From contig NZ_WQDY01000014.1 of NCBI RefSeq assembly GCF_013033355.1, forward strand, positions 1-64,000: a stretch of 64,000 nt of DNA, given 5' to 3'. The translations under genes were made by a program, and so were the position numbers. The notes beneath the pieces were generated by a model. That model did no database searches, was not told where the DNA came from, and saw only the letters and a list, made by a program, of their open reading frames with translations. Positions 42,138 to 50,529 of the stretch are shown piece after piece (the first letter of the stretch is position 1; each line of letters begins with the position of its first letter). The stretch comes from Ruegeria lacuscaerulensis (GTDB lineage: Bacteria; Pseudomonadota; Alphaproteobacteria; Rhodobacterales; Rhodobacteraceae).

Positions 42138-43214
42138 ATGCCAACCACCCTTTCACGCCGCCGATTTTTGGGTACCGCTGCCGCAACCGGGGCTGCCGCG
42201 CTGGCCGCACCCGCCATCGTGCAAGCCGCCCAGTCACTTAAGGTTGGAACCTATGGCGGGTTCTTTGAAGACAGCTTCAAGCAGTTCATCTTCCCCGAAT
42301 TCACCAAGGCCACCGGGATCGAGGTGAACTCGGTCGCCGTACCTACCGGCGAGACATGGCTGGTGCAGATCAAGAACGCTGCCCGCGCCAAAACCGCCCC
42401 TGCGGATGTGTCGCTGATGGCGGGTATCCCGCGCAGCCACGGGGCGGATCAGAAAGTGTTCAAGGCGCTGGACGACTCCAAAATCCCGAACCTGTCGAAC
42501 ATGCCTGACAGGTTCAAGGACCGCTATGACGACGGTACTCTGTACGGCGTCGGCGCGGTGTCGTGGTACATCACGCTGTGCACGAATTCGGACGAAATCC
42601 CCGAAGCTCCGGACAGCTGGGCCGCGCTGTGGGATGAGACCTATAAGGATCAAATCGGTCTGCTGGGACTCGCGTCAAACTCGCATATGCTCGAGGTAAC
42701 GGCGGCCACTTTCTTTGGTGGTACGGATATTCTGGACACCAAGGACGGTATCCAGCAGGTGTTCGACAAGCTGTCTGAACTCGTCCCTAATGTGCGTCTT
42801 TGGTACAAGGACGAAGGCGCGTTCCAGCAGGCGCTACAAGATGGTGAGATTCCGATGGGTCAGTACTATCACGATGTGGCGGGTCTTGCCGCTGCCGAAG
42901 GTTTCCCGGTGGTCTCGACCTTCCCGAAAGAAGGCGCGGTTGTGGACTCGGGCTATTGGATCGTGCCCGAACACGCCCAGCCGGTGGATGAGATTCACGA
43001 GTTTATCAACTTTATCTCGGCGGCCGAAACGCAGGCCCTGTTGTCGCGCAACGTGGGCACCGCGCCGGTCGTCGACCCTGCGCTGACGGATTTGACCGAA
43101 GAAGAACTGGCGGCCGTCAGCAGCCCCAAAGCGCCGATCGTGCCGCGCTATGACATTTACAAGGATCACGCGGACTGGATTTCCGACACCTGGAATCAGA
43201 TGATCGCGGGATAA
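42138..43214 (+). CDS. Polyamine-type ABC transporter substrate-binding protein (PotD family), second system
   Basis: A 358-residue protein from the ATG at 42138, with AGGAG upstream. The leader has a twin-arginine motif (LSRRRFLGTAAATG) followed by an alanine-rich stretch to about residue 32 (IVQAAQS), so Tat export is likely. The mature domain starts LKVGTYGGFFEDSFKQFIFPEF and has PMGQYYHDVAGLAAAEG in the C-lobe. It follows the agmatinase-family gene closely and should bind the compound that this operon processes. Confidence 0.85.
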   Translation: MPTTLSRRRFLGTAAATGAAALAAPAIVQAAQSLKVGTYGGFFEDSFKQFIFPEFTKATGIEVNSVAVPTGETWLVQIKNAARAKTAPADVSLMAGIPRSHGADQKVFKALDDSKIPNLSNMPDRFKDRYDDGTLYGVGAVSWYITLCTNSDEIPEAPDSWAALWDETYKDQIGLLGLASNSHMLEVTAATFFGGTDILDTKDGIQQVFDKLSELVPNVRLWYKDEGAFQQALQDGEIPMGQYYHDVAGLAAAEGFPVVSTFPKEGAVVDSGYWIVPEHAQPVDEIHEFINFISAAETQALLSRNVGTAPVVDPALTDLTEEELAAVSSPKAPIVPRYDIYKDHADWISDTWNQMIAG

Positions 43215-43230
43215 CACCACTCACGGCACT

Positions 43231-43258
43231 GGCCCGTCCCGCGCAGGTGGGGCGGGCC
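43231..43258 (+). promoter_or_regulatory. Intercistronic hairpin after the second binding-protein gene
   Basis: GGCCCGTCCC (43231-43240) pairs with GGGGCGGGCC (43249-43258), ten pairs including one G-T, around an 8-base loop. Only a weak T-rich stretch follows. It is the third binding-protein gene in the window with such a hairpin directly downstream. Confidence 0.55.
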
Positions 43259-43286
43259 GCTTCCTTTGTTGAAAGAATAGACCCTT

Positions 43287-44345
43287 ATGCCCGGTTTAAG
43301 CATCGAAAACGTCACCAAGAAATTCGGTACCGTGACGGCCGTCAAAGATGTGAACCTTCAGTTCAATACCGGCGAGATGATTTGTTTTCTGGGCCCGTCT
43401 GGCTGTGGCAAGACCACTCTGCTGCGGATGATCGCCGGGCTGGACGAACCCACGCAAGGCACGATCCGGTTCGAGGATCAGGACCTGACCGGCGTGCCCG
43501 TACATCAGCGCAATATCGGCATGGTATTTCAGTCTTTTGCGCTGTTTCCGCATCTGAATGTGGGCGAAAACATCAGCTATGCGATGCGCATTCGGGGTCA
43601 TTCCCGGTCGGAATGCGAAGACCGCGCGCGGCAGTTGCTGGATATGGTTCACCTTCCGGGGCTTGAGGATCGCAAGATCTCGCAATTGTCGGGGGGTCAA
43701 CGTCAGCGCGTGGCTATCGCGCGCGCCTTGGCACTGAACCCGCAGGTGTTCCTGCTGGATGAGCCGATGTCAGCGCTGGATGCCAATCTGCGCGAGGTCA
43801 TGCAGATCGAGCTGCGCAAGCTGCAGCAAGAGCTAGGGATCACTACCGTCGTCGTCACCCATGACCAGACCGAGGCGATGACGATGGCCGATCAGATAGT
43901 GGTCATGGGCAAGGCGCAGGTGCTGCAGACCGGCACCCCGATGGAGATTTACAAGACTCCGGTCGACAAATTCGTGGCCGGGTTCATCGGCACCAGCAAC
44001 CTGCTGCCTGCCAAGATGTCAGGGCCTGACAGCGTGCATGTGAACGGGGCCGTTCTGAACGTGGGCGGCAACACAGGTCATTTTGCCCAAGGCGATGACG
44101 TTCTTCTGATGACCCGCCCGGAAGAGGTGTTCGTGCATCACCCCTCAGATGTGGATGTGGCCAATTCGGTCACCGGCACAGTGACATTCGTGCGCGATAT
44201 CGGCGCCACGATCGAGATTTTGGTGGATTGCGCCGGGCACGAGGTGATTTCGGTCTTGACGCCAAAGGACTGGCCCAATGTGAAAGTGGGCGATCAGGTC
44301 CATGTTGAAATGCCCGCTGCGGCCTGCAGCGTGCTGGCGGTTTAG
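43287..44345 (+). CDS. Polyamine-type ABC transporter ATP-binding protein (PotA family), second system
   Basis: A 352-residue ATPase. Walker A GPSGCGKT (about residues 36-43), Q-loop VFQSFALFPHLN, signature LSGGQRQRVAIARAL and Walker B VFLLDEPMSALD are complete. A TOBE domain forms the C-terminal 110 residues. Gene order here is binding protein, ATPase, permease, permease, unlike the first system, where the ATPase comes last. The two systems are therefore not a recent tandem copy. Confidence 0.9.
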   Translation: MPGLSIENVTKKFGTVTAVKDVNLQFNTGEMICFLGPSGCGKTTLLRMIAGLDEPTQGTIRFEDQDLTGVPVHQRNIGMVFQSFALFPHLNVGENISYAMRIRGHSRSECEDRARQLLDMVHLPGLEDRKISQLSGGQRQRVAIARALALNPQVFLLDEPMSALDANLREVMQIELRKLQQELGITTVVVTHDQTEAMTMADQIVVMGKAQVLQTGTPMEIYKTPVDKFVAGFIGTSNLLPAKMSGPDSVHVNGAVLNVGGNTGHFAQGDDVLLMTRPEEVFVHHPSDVDVANSVTGTVTFVRDIGATIEILVDCAGHEVISVLTPKDWPNVKVGDQVHVEMPAAACSVLAV

Positions 44346-44355
44346 GAGGGAGAAG

Positions 44356-45195
44356 ATGCAATCGAGCGCGCTTTCCCGCTATATCGGGCTGATCCCGTCC
44401 TCGGTGATGATCGGGGCGTTTTTTGTGATCCCTTTCGTCCTGATCTTGCTGACCAGCGTGTCCACGCCAACCGATGACGGAGGCTATGCCACCGGCTTTG
44501 ACCTGCAGCATTTTGAACGGTTCCTGACGTGGTTCTACATCGAACGGGCGCTGTTCTCGGCAGGTCTGTGTGCGCTGATCGCGGTGCTGAGCCTGTTGAT
44601 AGCGTATCCCTTCACCTATTTCCTGACCACGTTCCCGCCGCGCTCGCAGACCTTTTGGTTGATCTACATTCTGGCGCAGCTATCCCTGTCCGAAGTGCTG
44701 ATCGCCTTCAGCTGGCAAATCCTTTTGTCCCGCACCGCAGGCGTGGCCAACATACTTGTCTGGATCGGGGTGATTGAGAAAAGCTTTGCTATGACCCCCT
44801 CGGCAGGCGCAGTAGTCGCCGCGCTGGTCTATCTGACCGTGCCGTTTTCAGTCCTGCTGCTGTTTCCCGCGCTCAGCCGGTTGGACAAAAGCTTGATCGA
44901 GGCATCGCGCACGCTTGGGGCCTCGCCTTTGCGGACGTTTTTCACGGTGATCATTCCCGTTACGCGGCCTGCGATCATCTCGGGCGGGGTGACGGTGTTC
45001 GTGCTGACGCTGGGAGCCATCATTGTGCCGCAGGTTCTGGGTAAGCCCGAACACTGGACGCTGTCAGTGCTGATTACGGATCAGGCGATATTCAATTTCA
45101 ATATGCCCTTTGCCTCAGCGCTGGCAGTGGTGTTGCTGGTTCTCAGCGCGACGGTGATCTGGCTGGTCACGAAATTCTCGGGGAAAAAGACATGA
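44356..45195 (+). CDS. Polyamine-type ABC transporter permease (PotB family), second system
   Basis: A 279-residue membrane protein from the ATG at 44356, with TAGGAGGGAG upstream. Six hydrophobic segments are visible. The coupling loop is SLIEASRTLGASPLRTFFTVIIPVTRPAII. The stop overlaps the following start (ATGA at 45192-45195). Confidence 0.88.
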   Translation: MQSSALSRYIGLIPSSVMIGAFFVIPFVLILLTSVSTPTDDGGYATGFDLQHFERFLTWFYIERALFSAGLCALIAVLSLLIAYPFTYFLTTFPPRSQTFWLIYILAQLSLSEVLIAFSWQILLSRTAGVANILVWIGVIEKSFAMTPSAGAVVAALVYLTVPFSVLLLFPALSRLDKSLIEASRTLGASPLRTFFTVIIPVTRPAIISGGVTVFVLTLGAIIVPQVLGKPEHWTLSVLITDQAIFNFNMPFASALAVVLLVLSATVIWLVTKFSGKKT

Positions 45196-45977
45196 GGGCG
45201 CTGCGCAGTATCTATCTGGCGCTGTTCGCGCTGTATCTGATCGGGCCGATCCTTGTGATTGCGGCCGTTTCGTTCAACGCCAAAAAGTTCCTAGCCTTCC
45301 CGCCGCGCGGCTTTTCCTTCCGCTGGTATGCCGAGGTTTTTGTGGCGAATGATTGGTTTACTGCGCTGAAAAACTCTTTGTTCATCGCCTTCGCCTCGGC
45401 CAGCCTTTCGGTTCTGATCGCGATGCCGGTGGCCTATTTCGCGTGGCGCTATGGACTGCGCTATGCCAAGGCGCTGCTGGCGCTTGGGGTAGCACCGTTT
45501 ATCCTGCCGCCCGTCATCATGGCGCTGGCCTTCCTGTTGTTCTTCACCGGGATTGGGCTGAACGGGCTGATGATCAACGTCATCATTGCCCATGCGGTTT
45601 TCCTGCTGGCCCTGCCTTTGGTGACGATCTCTCTGGGGTTGGAAAGCGTCGATCACGCGCTGATCGAGGCCAGCCAGACCATGGGCGCCTCAAACGCCGT
45701 TGTCTTCCGCACGGTGATCCTGCCGATTGCCGCCCCCTTTGCCTTTGCGGGGTTTGCGTTCTGCTTTGTCCTCAGCCTGAATGAATACATCATCGCGCTT
45801 ATGACCGTGGGCTTCTCGGTCGAGACACTGCCGATCAAGATTTTCAACGCCCTGCGCTATGGCTACACGCCGGTTATTGCGTCGATTGCGGTGATCTTCA
45901 TGGTGATAAATATCGTGATTTTCGCCCTGATCGCGCGGTTCTCGAACCTCGCTCGTATTCTCGGCGCGATGGAGTAA
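45192..45977 (+). CDS. Polyamine-type ABC transporter permease (PotC family), second system
   Basis: A 261-residue membrane protein with six hydrophobic segments. It starts [20 protein letters not shown], and its coupling loop is [24 protein letters not shown]. It forms the channel with the preceding permease. The nitrile hydratase alpha gene starts only 7 bases after its stop, placing importer and enzyme on one transcript. Confidence 0.88.
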   Translation: MRALRSIYLALFALYLIGPILVIAAVSFNAKKFLAFPPRGFSFRWYAEVFVANDWFTALKNSLFIAFASASLSVLIAMPVAYFAWRYGLRYAKALLALGVAPFILPPVIMALAFLLFFTGIGLNGLMINVIIAHAVFLLALPLVTISLGLESVDHALIEASQTMGASNAVVFRTVILPIAAPFAFAGFAFCFVLSLNEYIIALMTVGFSVETLPIKIFNALRYGYTPVIASIAVIFMVINIVIFALIARFSNLARILGAME

Positions 45978-45984
45978 CCGACCC

Positions 45985-46572
45985 ATGCCCCATGATCACG
46001 ATCCTCTGGAAGAAGGCCCCGCCCTGCGCGTGCGCGCGCTGGAGGAGCTGATGGTGGCCAAGGGGTTGGTCAAACCCGAAACGCTGGACAGCATCGTTGA
46101 ATATTATGAGCGCGAAACCGGCCCGCGCAATGGCGCGGCTGTAGTGGCGCGTGCGTGGACGGATCCGGAATATAAAGACTGGCTACTGCGCGACGGGTCC
46201 GCGGCGATCAATGCGATGGGGTTCAGCGGGTTCCAGGGCGAACATATCCGGGTGGTCGAAAACACGGACGCGGTTCACAACGTCATCGTTTGCACCTTGT
46301 GTTCCTGCTATCCGTGGCCGGTGCTTGGCCTGCCGCCCACATGGTACAAAAGCCCCGCCTACCGGTCGCGTGTGGTGCGCGAACCCCGCGCGGTTTTGGC
46401 GGAATTTGGTGTCAGCCTGCCTGAAGAGGTGCAGATCAAGGTTTGGGACAGCACGGCCGAGATCCGCTATCTGGTTCTGCCACGCCGCCCCGACCGGACC
46501 GAGGGGCTTTCCACTGCAGAACTGGCTGATCGTGTCACCCGCAACGGCATGATCGGCACGGCTTTGGTTTAG
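45985..46572 (+). CDS. nthA: Nitrile hydratase alpha subunit, cobalt type
   Basis: A 195-residue protein. The metal-binding claw is VCTLCSC, with Cys103, Cys106, Ser107 and Cys108. Threonine after the first cysteine is characteristic of cobalt (non-corrin) enzymes, while iron enzymes carry serine. Two of the cysteines are normally oxidised to sulfinic and sulfenic forms. With the beta subunit it hydrates a nitrile to the amide in the cytoplasm. The region [19 protein letters not shown] is family-typical. The gene lies directly after the importer genes. Confidence 0.93.
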   Translation: MPHDHDPLEEGPALRVRALEELMVAKGLVKPETLDSIVEYYERETGPRNGAAVVARAWTDPEYKDWLLRDGSAAINAMGFSGFQGEHIRVVENTDAVHNVIVCTLCSCYPWPVLGLPPTWYKSPAYRSRVVREPRAVLAEFGVSLPEEVQIKVWDSTAEIRYLVLPRRPDRTEGLSTAELADRVTRNGMIGTALV

Positions 46573-46581
46573 GGGCAGGGG

Positions 46582-47244
46582 ATGGATGGCATTCATGATA
46601 TGGGCGGGATGCACGGGTTTGGCCCGGTTCCATGCGATCAGGATCGGGCCTTTGACCACGATTGGCAAAAGCGCGCTTTTGCGCTGACCGAGGCTTTGGC
46701 TTGGTCTGTGCCTTTCTGCGCCGATGAACACCGCGCGGCAATCGAACGGATTGCCCCCGCAAATTACCTGCGGCTGGATTACTTTGAAAAATGGACCGTG
46801 GCCGCGACTGCGCTGGTACAAGCTGCGGGTTTGGTCGACCCGCAGGAAGTCGCATCGGGTCTGAAACGGTTCGACATCCCGCAGGGTGATCATCCGGCGG
46901 TCGGTCCGGCTGACATATTGGCGGCCACCAAGGCAGGGGCCGAGATGACATTCCCCCCAACCACCGCCACGCCACGCTTTGCCATCGGTCAGTCAGTGCG
47001 CGTTCTGGCCAACAGTCCCGTTGGTCACACGAGGGTGCCTCGTTATGTGCGAAACCACGTCGGGAAGGTCATCGCCGATATGGGGGTGTTTCAGTTCGCC
47101 GACTCGATGGCAAGCGGGCAAGGCCCTGATCCTCAGCATTGCTATACGGTTGAATTTTCGTCCAAGGATTTGTGGGGCAGTGCTGCAGACGCCAATGGTT
47201 GCGTCTGTCTTGATCTTTGGGAGAGTTATCTTGACGATGTGTGA
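46582..47244 (+). CDS. nthB: Nitrile hydratase beta subunit
   Basis: A 220-residue protein beginning MDGIHDMGGMHGFGPV, the well-known start of the beta subunit. The C-terminal SH3-like domain follows from about residue 125 (FAIGQSVRVLANSPVGHTRVPRYVRNHVG is split here by positions 132-160), with YTVEFSSKDLWG near the end. It completes the active-site pocket around the alpha-subunit metal. AGGGG precedes the ATG, 9 bases after the alpha stop. Its end overlaps the accessory gene by 8 bases. Confidence 0.92.
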   Translation: MDGIHDMGGMHGFGPVPCDQDRAFDHDWQKRAFALTEALAWSVPFCADEHRAAIERIAPANYLRLDYFEKWTVAATALVQAAGLVDPQEVASGLKRFDIPQGDHPAVGPADILAATKAGAEMTFPPTTATPRFAIGQSVRVLANSPVGHTRVPRYVRNHVGKVIADMGVFQFADSMASGQGPDPQHCYTVEFSSKDLWGSAADANGCVCLDLWESYLDDV

Positions 47245-47605
47245 CGCCCATGACGTGGCGTTGCAAAACGTCCGCCGCTCGATCCCCGGGCTGGATGAAA
47301 ACGGCCCTTTGTTCCTTGCTCCATGGCAGACTCGGATATTTGCTCTTGTCGTGGCCATGGTCCAACAAGGGCATTTCCCTTGGACGACGTTCCAATCCCG
47401 CCTTTCGGCCCTGATCACTGAAATGGAAAGGCGCAACAGTGCAGGTACGGCACGGGCCGTGGAAACGGCTTACTTCGATTGCTGGCTGCGCGCTGTAGAG
47501 GATACCTTGACCAGTGAGGGTTCTCTGAATGCCCCGGAATTGGAAAACAAAATTTTGGATATTCAGCAAACAGTTGCCAAGATCAGAGCGGCACAGTCTG
47601 CGTAG
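47237..47605 (+). CDS. Nitrile hydratase accessory/activator protein
   Basis: A 122-residue protein from the ATG at 47237, overlapping the beta-subunit gene. Its sequence (LFLAPWQTRIFALVVAM, then AYFDCWLRAVEDTL) resembles the beta-subunit N-terminal helical region, as known for cobalt-type activators. Such proteins deliver an activated alpha subunit by subunit swapping and insert cobalt. The longer frame upstream lies within the beta gene and is not used. No cobalt transporter gene is seen near it. Confidence 0.88.
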   Translation: MCDAHDVALQNVRRSIPGLDENGPLFLAPWQTRIFALVVAMVQQGHFPWTTFQSRLSALITEMERRNSAGTARAVETAYFDCWLRAVEDTLTSEGSLNAPELENKILDIQQTVAKIRAAQSA

Positions 47606-47686
47606 ATCCAAAGTTCCAGTGTTCAGGATTAGCATCGGGGTAAAGGGAGCAGGTCCTTCTGCTTAGATCACGGATTTGATGCGTCT

Positions 47687-49063
47687 CTATCGCTCGGCTG
47701 TGGTGATAAAGAAATAGACCCACTCTCCTTTGAAGTCAGGGTTGACGGCCCGAGCTTCGGCGACGCGAGATTTGAGGAACTTAAGGTAAGCATCTGCCGG
47801 TTCGATTAGTGGGCGATCCTCTTGGTATAGCGGATCTGACGCAGCAAAGGCGACGGCGATTTCCTGTCCGTAGGGTGGACCTATCGTGATGAAAAGGCCG
47901 GGATCACCCGGCGCGGCCGCGCCCACGCGCAATGCGGACATTGCGAGTGTCGGCTGCATCGGGGTTGATTCATTCGGTCGCAAATGGATGACTTGCCCTT
48001 GGGCATCAAAGTAGTCGACATAGACGTATGCGTCGTAGTCTGCTCCGGTCAGGTCAAGAACCAGTTGTTGACCGTTCACATAGCGAAACGCACGCGCGTG
48101 AACGTCTTCCCCAATCAATAGTGGATTGGTGATCTGGTCCGTTGATTGTGGCAAGCCAATATCGGCTATTCCGCTGAGTGCGCCGCATTGCGGGCGCGGC
48201 AGGATGCGCAACTTGTCCTCGACCTGGATGTTGGAACCCATCTGCGTCTGAAGGGCGGCCAGAACCGGGTTACGCAATCCATCCTCGGGGATATGTCCAA
48301 TAAGCTGCAAAGTGTTTGTGTCTGGCTGAAACTGAACCTGCAGCCGTGCGCAGGGGACTTGCGCCAAAAGTCCATCGATCCCGTCGCGCAGGTTCTCGGC
48401 CGATTTTCCGGCATCTTCCGGCTGCATAAAGCTCTGGATCGCGGCCAATGAGACCGGGTCTATCGGTCCGTCGCCAGAGGTGGAAAACACCTCGGATGCT
48501 GCAGTTTGCGGGATGTCGGGAACCGTTTGTGTCAGGACGACGGGTTGGAGTTGCACGGATTGTGAGACGTCCGCAGTGGGTTGCGCCAGAGGCACGGCTT
48601 GCGCCAGCGGTTGCTTCAATGAGACCGGATTGGCCTGTACCGCGGCAGAGACCAACTGCGAAGCGGGTAATGTTGTCGCTTGCAGTGGCTGAGATGTGGC
48701 GGAAACGAACTGCGCGGGTTCGAGCTTTGCCTCAGACGCCGACAAAGCATCGGTTTCCGGAATAGTCACTGCAACCAGCTGCTGAGGAAGCTGAGCTGCA
48801 GTCGCTGTTGACTGTCGGATCGTGCTTTGGCCCAGCTGCGCGCCCGAGGCGTCCTCGGTTTGAGCGGTTTCTGAGTCTGGTTGAGATTCAACGGCCTCGC
48901 TTTGTTTTACCCGGTGGGCCGACAGCTGCATTTGTGTTTCGGGAACCGGCTGTTCATCAACCGGTTCGGGCTCGACGCTCCAGATAAGGGCAATGGCGCC
49001 TCCGACATGCAGGGCGAGTGAAACGACCAGCCCGATACCCCATAAGACGGTCCCCCGGATCAT
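47687..49063 (-). CDS. TonB-like membrane-anchored protein with C-terminal DUF4384-like domain
   Basis: A 458-residue protein. Residues about 5-28 form a single N-terminal membrane segment of the TonB type (LWGIGLVVSLALHVGGAIALIW, split over positions 7-28). A long Gln/Ala/Pro/Thr-rich spacer (30-200) would span the periplasm. The region around 235-310 may be a BON- or OmpA-like module. Residues about 325-458 (VNGQQLVLDLTGADYDAYVYV) look DUF4384-like. It is last in an exbB-exbD-exbD-tonB-like operon and probably transmits proton-motive energy to an outer-membrane or cell-wall partner. The partner is unknown. Confidence 0.6.
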   Translation of the reverse strand: MIRGTVLWGIGLVVSLALHVGGAIALIWSVEPEPVDEQPVPETQMQLSAHRVKQSEAVESQPDSETAQTEDASGAQLGQSTIRQSTATAAQLPQQLVAVTIPETDALSASEAKLEPAQFVSATSQPLQATTLPASQLVSAAVQANPVSLKQPLAQAVPLAQPTADVSQSVQLQPVVLTQTVPDIPQTAASEVFSTSGDGPIDPVSLAAIQSFMQPEDAGKSAENLRDGIDGLLAQVPCARLQVQFQPDTNTLQLIGHIPEDGLRNPVLAALQTQMGSNIQVEDKLRILPRPQCGALSGIADIGLPQSTDQITNPLLIGEDVHARAFRYVNGQQLVLDLTGADYDAYVYVDYFDAQGQVIHLRPNESTPMQPTLAMSALRVGAAAPGDPGLFITIGPPYGQEIAVAFAASDPLYQEDRPLIEPADAYLKFLKSRVAEARAVNPDFKGEWVYFFITTAER

Positions 49064-49470
49064 TGCGGCGATCCCGGAGGGGTTACTACCAACACCACAT
49101 CGCGAGCGCCCATAGCCTCAAACTGAGCAATACGGGGCAGGATTGATCGTAAAGTTGCTTCGCGATGCGCATTAATGCGGATCAGAATGTCTGGTTGGGC
49201 CACCAGCAACGACTGAACGCGACGCTCGATGTCTTCCGGCGCTACGGTCTCACCGTCCAATGCGATTATGCCATCTGCTGCCACCGAGATTGTGATGCCG
49301 CCTGCGGGCATGTCCGCGCCGGTCACCGCGACGGGCGGAGCCACGTCAAAGGGTGCCGTGGCATCCATACGTCCGATCAGCATGAAGAAGACCAGCAAAA
49401 AGAAAACAACGTCGATCAGGGCAATGATCGTTTCGGGGTGGTGGCGTGGGGCAGGGCGGGTGATTTTCAC
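49060..49470 (-). CDS. ExbD/TolR-family protein, second copy
   Basis: A 136-residue protein with one membrane segment at about residues 15-36 (IALIDVVFFLLVFFMLIGR), which contains the proton-path aspartate in LIDVVFFLL. The periplasmic part is short and ends VVLVVTPPGS. It overlaps both neighbours by 4 bases, so its synthesis is coupled. With ExbB it forms a proton-driven motor. Two different ExbD copies occur side by side, as in some TonB2-like systems. Confidence 0.82.
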   Translation of the reverse strand: MKITRPAPRHHPETIIALIDVVFFLLVFFMLIGRMDATAPFDVAPPVAVTGADMPAGGITISVAADGIIALDGETVAPEDIERRVQSLLVAQPDILIRINAHREATLRSILPRIAQFEAMGARDVVLVVTPPGSPQ

Positions 49471-49895
49471 GGGCTAGCCTCCAGTCGAACCACGCGCATG
49501 TTCACTGTCCCGGCCTGGGTGACTGTATCCATGACCGATACAAGAGATTGTAGCCTGACCCCTCCGGTAGGCAGCACGATGACCTGAAGACCGGGGTCTC
49601 GGCTTAGGCGTCGGGTCAATAGGTCGGACAAATCATCATGAGATACCGCTTGGCCCTGATGAAACGGGGCTCCGTCCGTGCCTATGCGGATCAGTAACGT
49701 TTCAGCTGTGCCCTCTCCGGTCGTCCCTTGTGCGGGGCTGTCGCGTTGCGCCAGCGCCGGGATCATGTCGAGGTTCAAATACGTCGACGTAACCATGAAG
49801 AACACCAGCAAGATCAACATGACGTCGATCATCGGCACCAGCGAGATCAATGGCCGGGTTGGCTTGCGTCTGTTCAGGCTGAGATCGCTGTCCAT
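49467..49895 (-). CDS. ExbD/TolR-family protein, first copy
   Basis: A 142-residue protein from the ATG at 49895, with AGGAAG six bases upstream; an ATG at 49901 directly abuts that RBS and is less likely. The membrane segment is at about residues 18-40 (ISLVPMIDVMLILLVFFMV), with the conserved Asp in MIDVMLILL. The periplasmic domain follows (TAETLLIRIGTDG). It lies between the ExbB-like gene and the second ExbD copy. Confidence 0.82.
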   Translation of the reverse strand: MDSDLSLNRRKPTRPLISLVPMIDVMLILLVFFMVTSTYLNLDMIPALAQRDSPAQGTTGEGTAETLLIRIGTDGAPFHQGQAVSHDDLSDLLTRRLSRDPGLQVIVLPTGGVRLQSLVSVMDTVTQAGTVNMRVVRLEASP

Positions 49896-49905
49896 CGACA
49901 TCTTC

Positions 49906-50526
49906 CTAATGCGCGCCGCGCTCCTCCAGTACCATGAGTTGTCCCACCGCGTTCTCGATGGATTGCGCGCCGGCTTCGGCCCGACCTGACAGTAGTGAAG
50001 CCCCAATCGCGGCTGGAATGGCGACCACCAACCCTGCTGCAGTCGTCAAAAGTGCTTGCCAGATACCACCTGCCAGAACCGAGGCATTTGCAGCGCCCTG
50101 TGCCAGCTCGAGCTCTTGAAAAGACTGGATCATGCCGGTCACTGTACCCAGCAAACCCAGCAGGGGTGATATCATTGCAATCAATTCCAGCACGCGAATC
50201 CAGCTGTTCATTGTGGCAAATTCCAAATTGCCGCGCCGTGTCAGCTCGGCCATTAAGGCGGGGCCTTTGAAGCCGTCGATAAGCCCCTGCATCGCGTAGG
50301 CACACACCCGGTCCGCTGGGGATTTGCCCGCGGCGACAGCCTGCTGCGCTGCTTGCCGTTCGCCCGTGGACCATTGAACAAAAGCTGCGTCCCTTACTGG
50401 TCCGCCCGAATTGACAGGGGCCAGTTTGATCACTTTGACGACGATTACGGTCAGAGACAGCAGGGATAGCAGCCCCAGAATGGCGATGATTGGGCCTCCG
50501 GTGCCCAAGTTTTCCAAGCCCGGCAT
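49906..50526 (-). CDS. MotA/TolQ/ExbB-family proton channel protein
   Basis: A 206-residue membrane protein with three hydrophobic segments, at about residues 12-33, 113-135 and 147-172. The conserved block is LELIAMISPLLGLLGTVTGMIQSF, read over residues 114-137, with further family sequence GGIWQALLTTAAGLVVAIPA. It makes the pentameric channel that, with ExbD, converts proton flow into motion. It lies just before the ExbD genes on the minus strand, next to the type VI secretion cluster. Confidence 0.87.
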   Translation of the reverse strand: MPGLENLGTGGPIIAILGLLSLLSLTVIVVKVIKLAPVNSGGPVRDAAFVQWSTGERQAAQQAVAAGKSPADRVCAYAMQGLIDGFKGPALMAELTRRGNLEFATMNSWIRVLELIAMISPLLGLLGTVTGMIQSFQELELAQGAANASVLAGGIWQALLTTAAGLVVAIPAAIGASLLSGRAEAGAQSIENAVGQLMVLEERGAH

Positions 50527-50529
50527 GAC

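Noticed and set aside
48500-48960. Protein-level repetition in the TonB-like gene that could suggest a DNA repeat
   Set aside because: The stretch is a compositionally biased Gln/Ala/Thr linker with no regular nucleotide unit.
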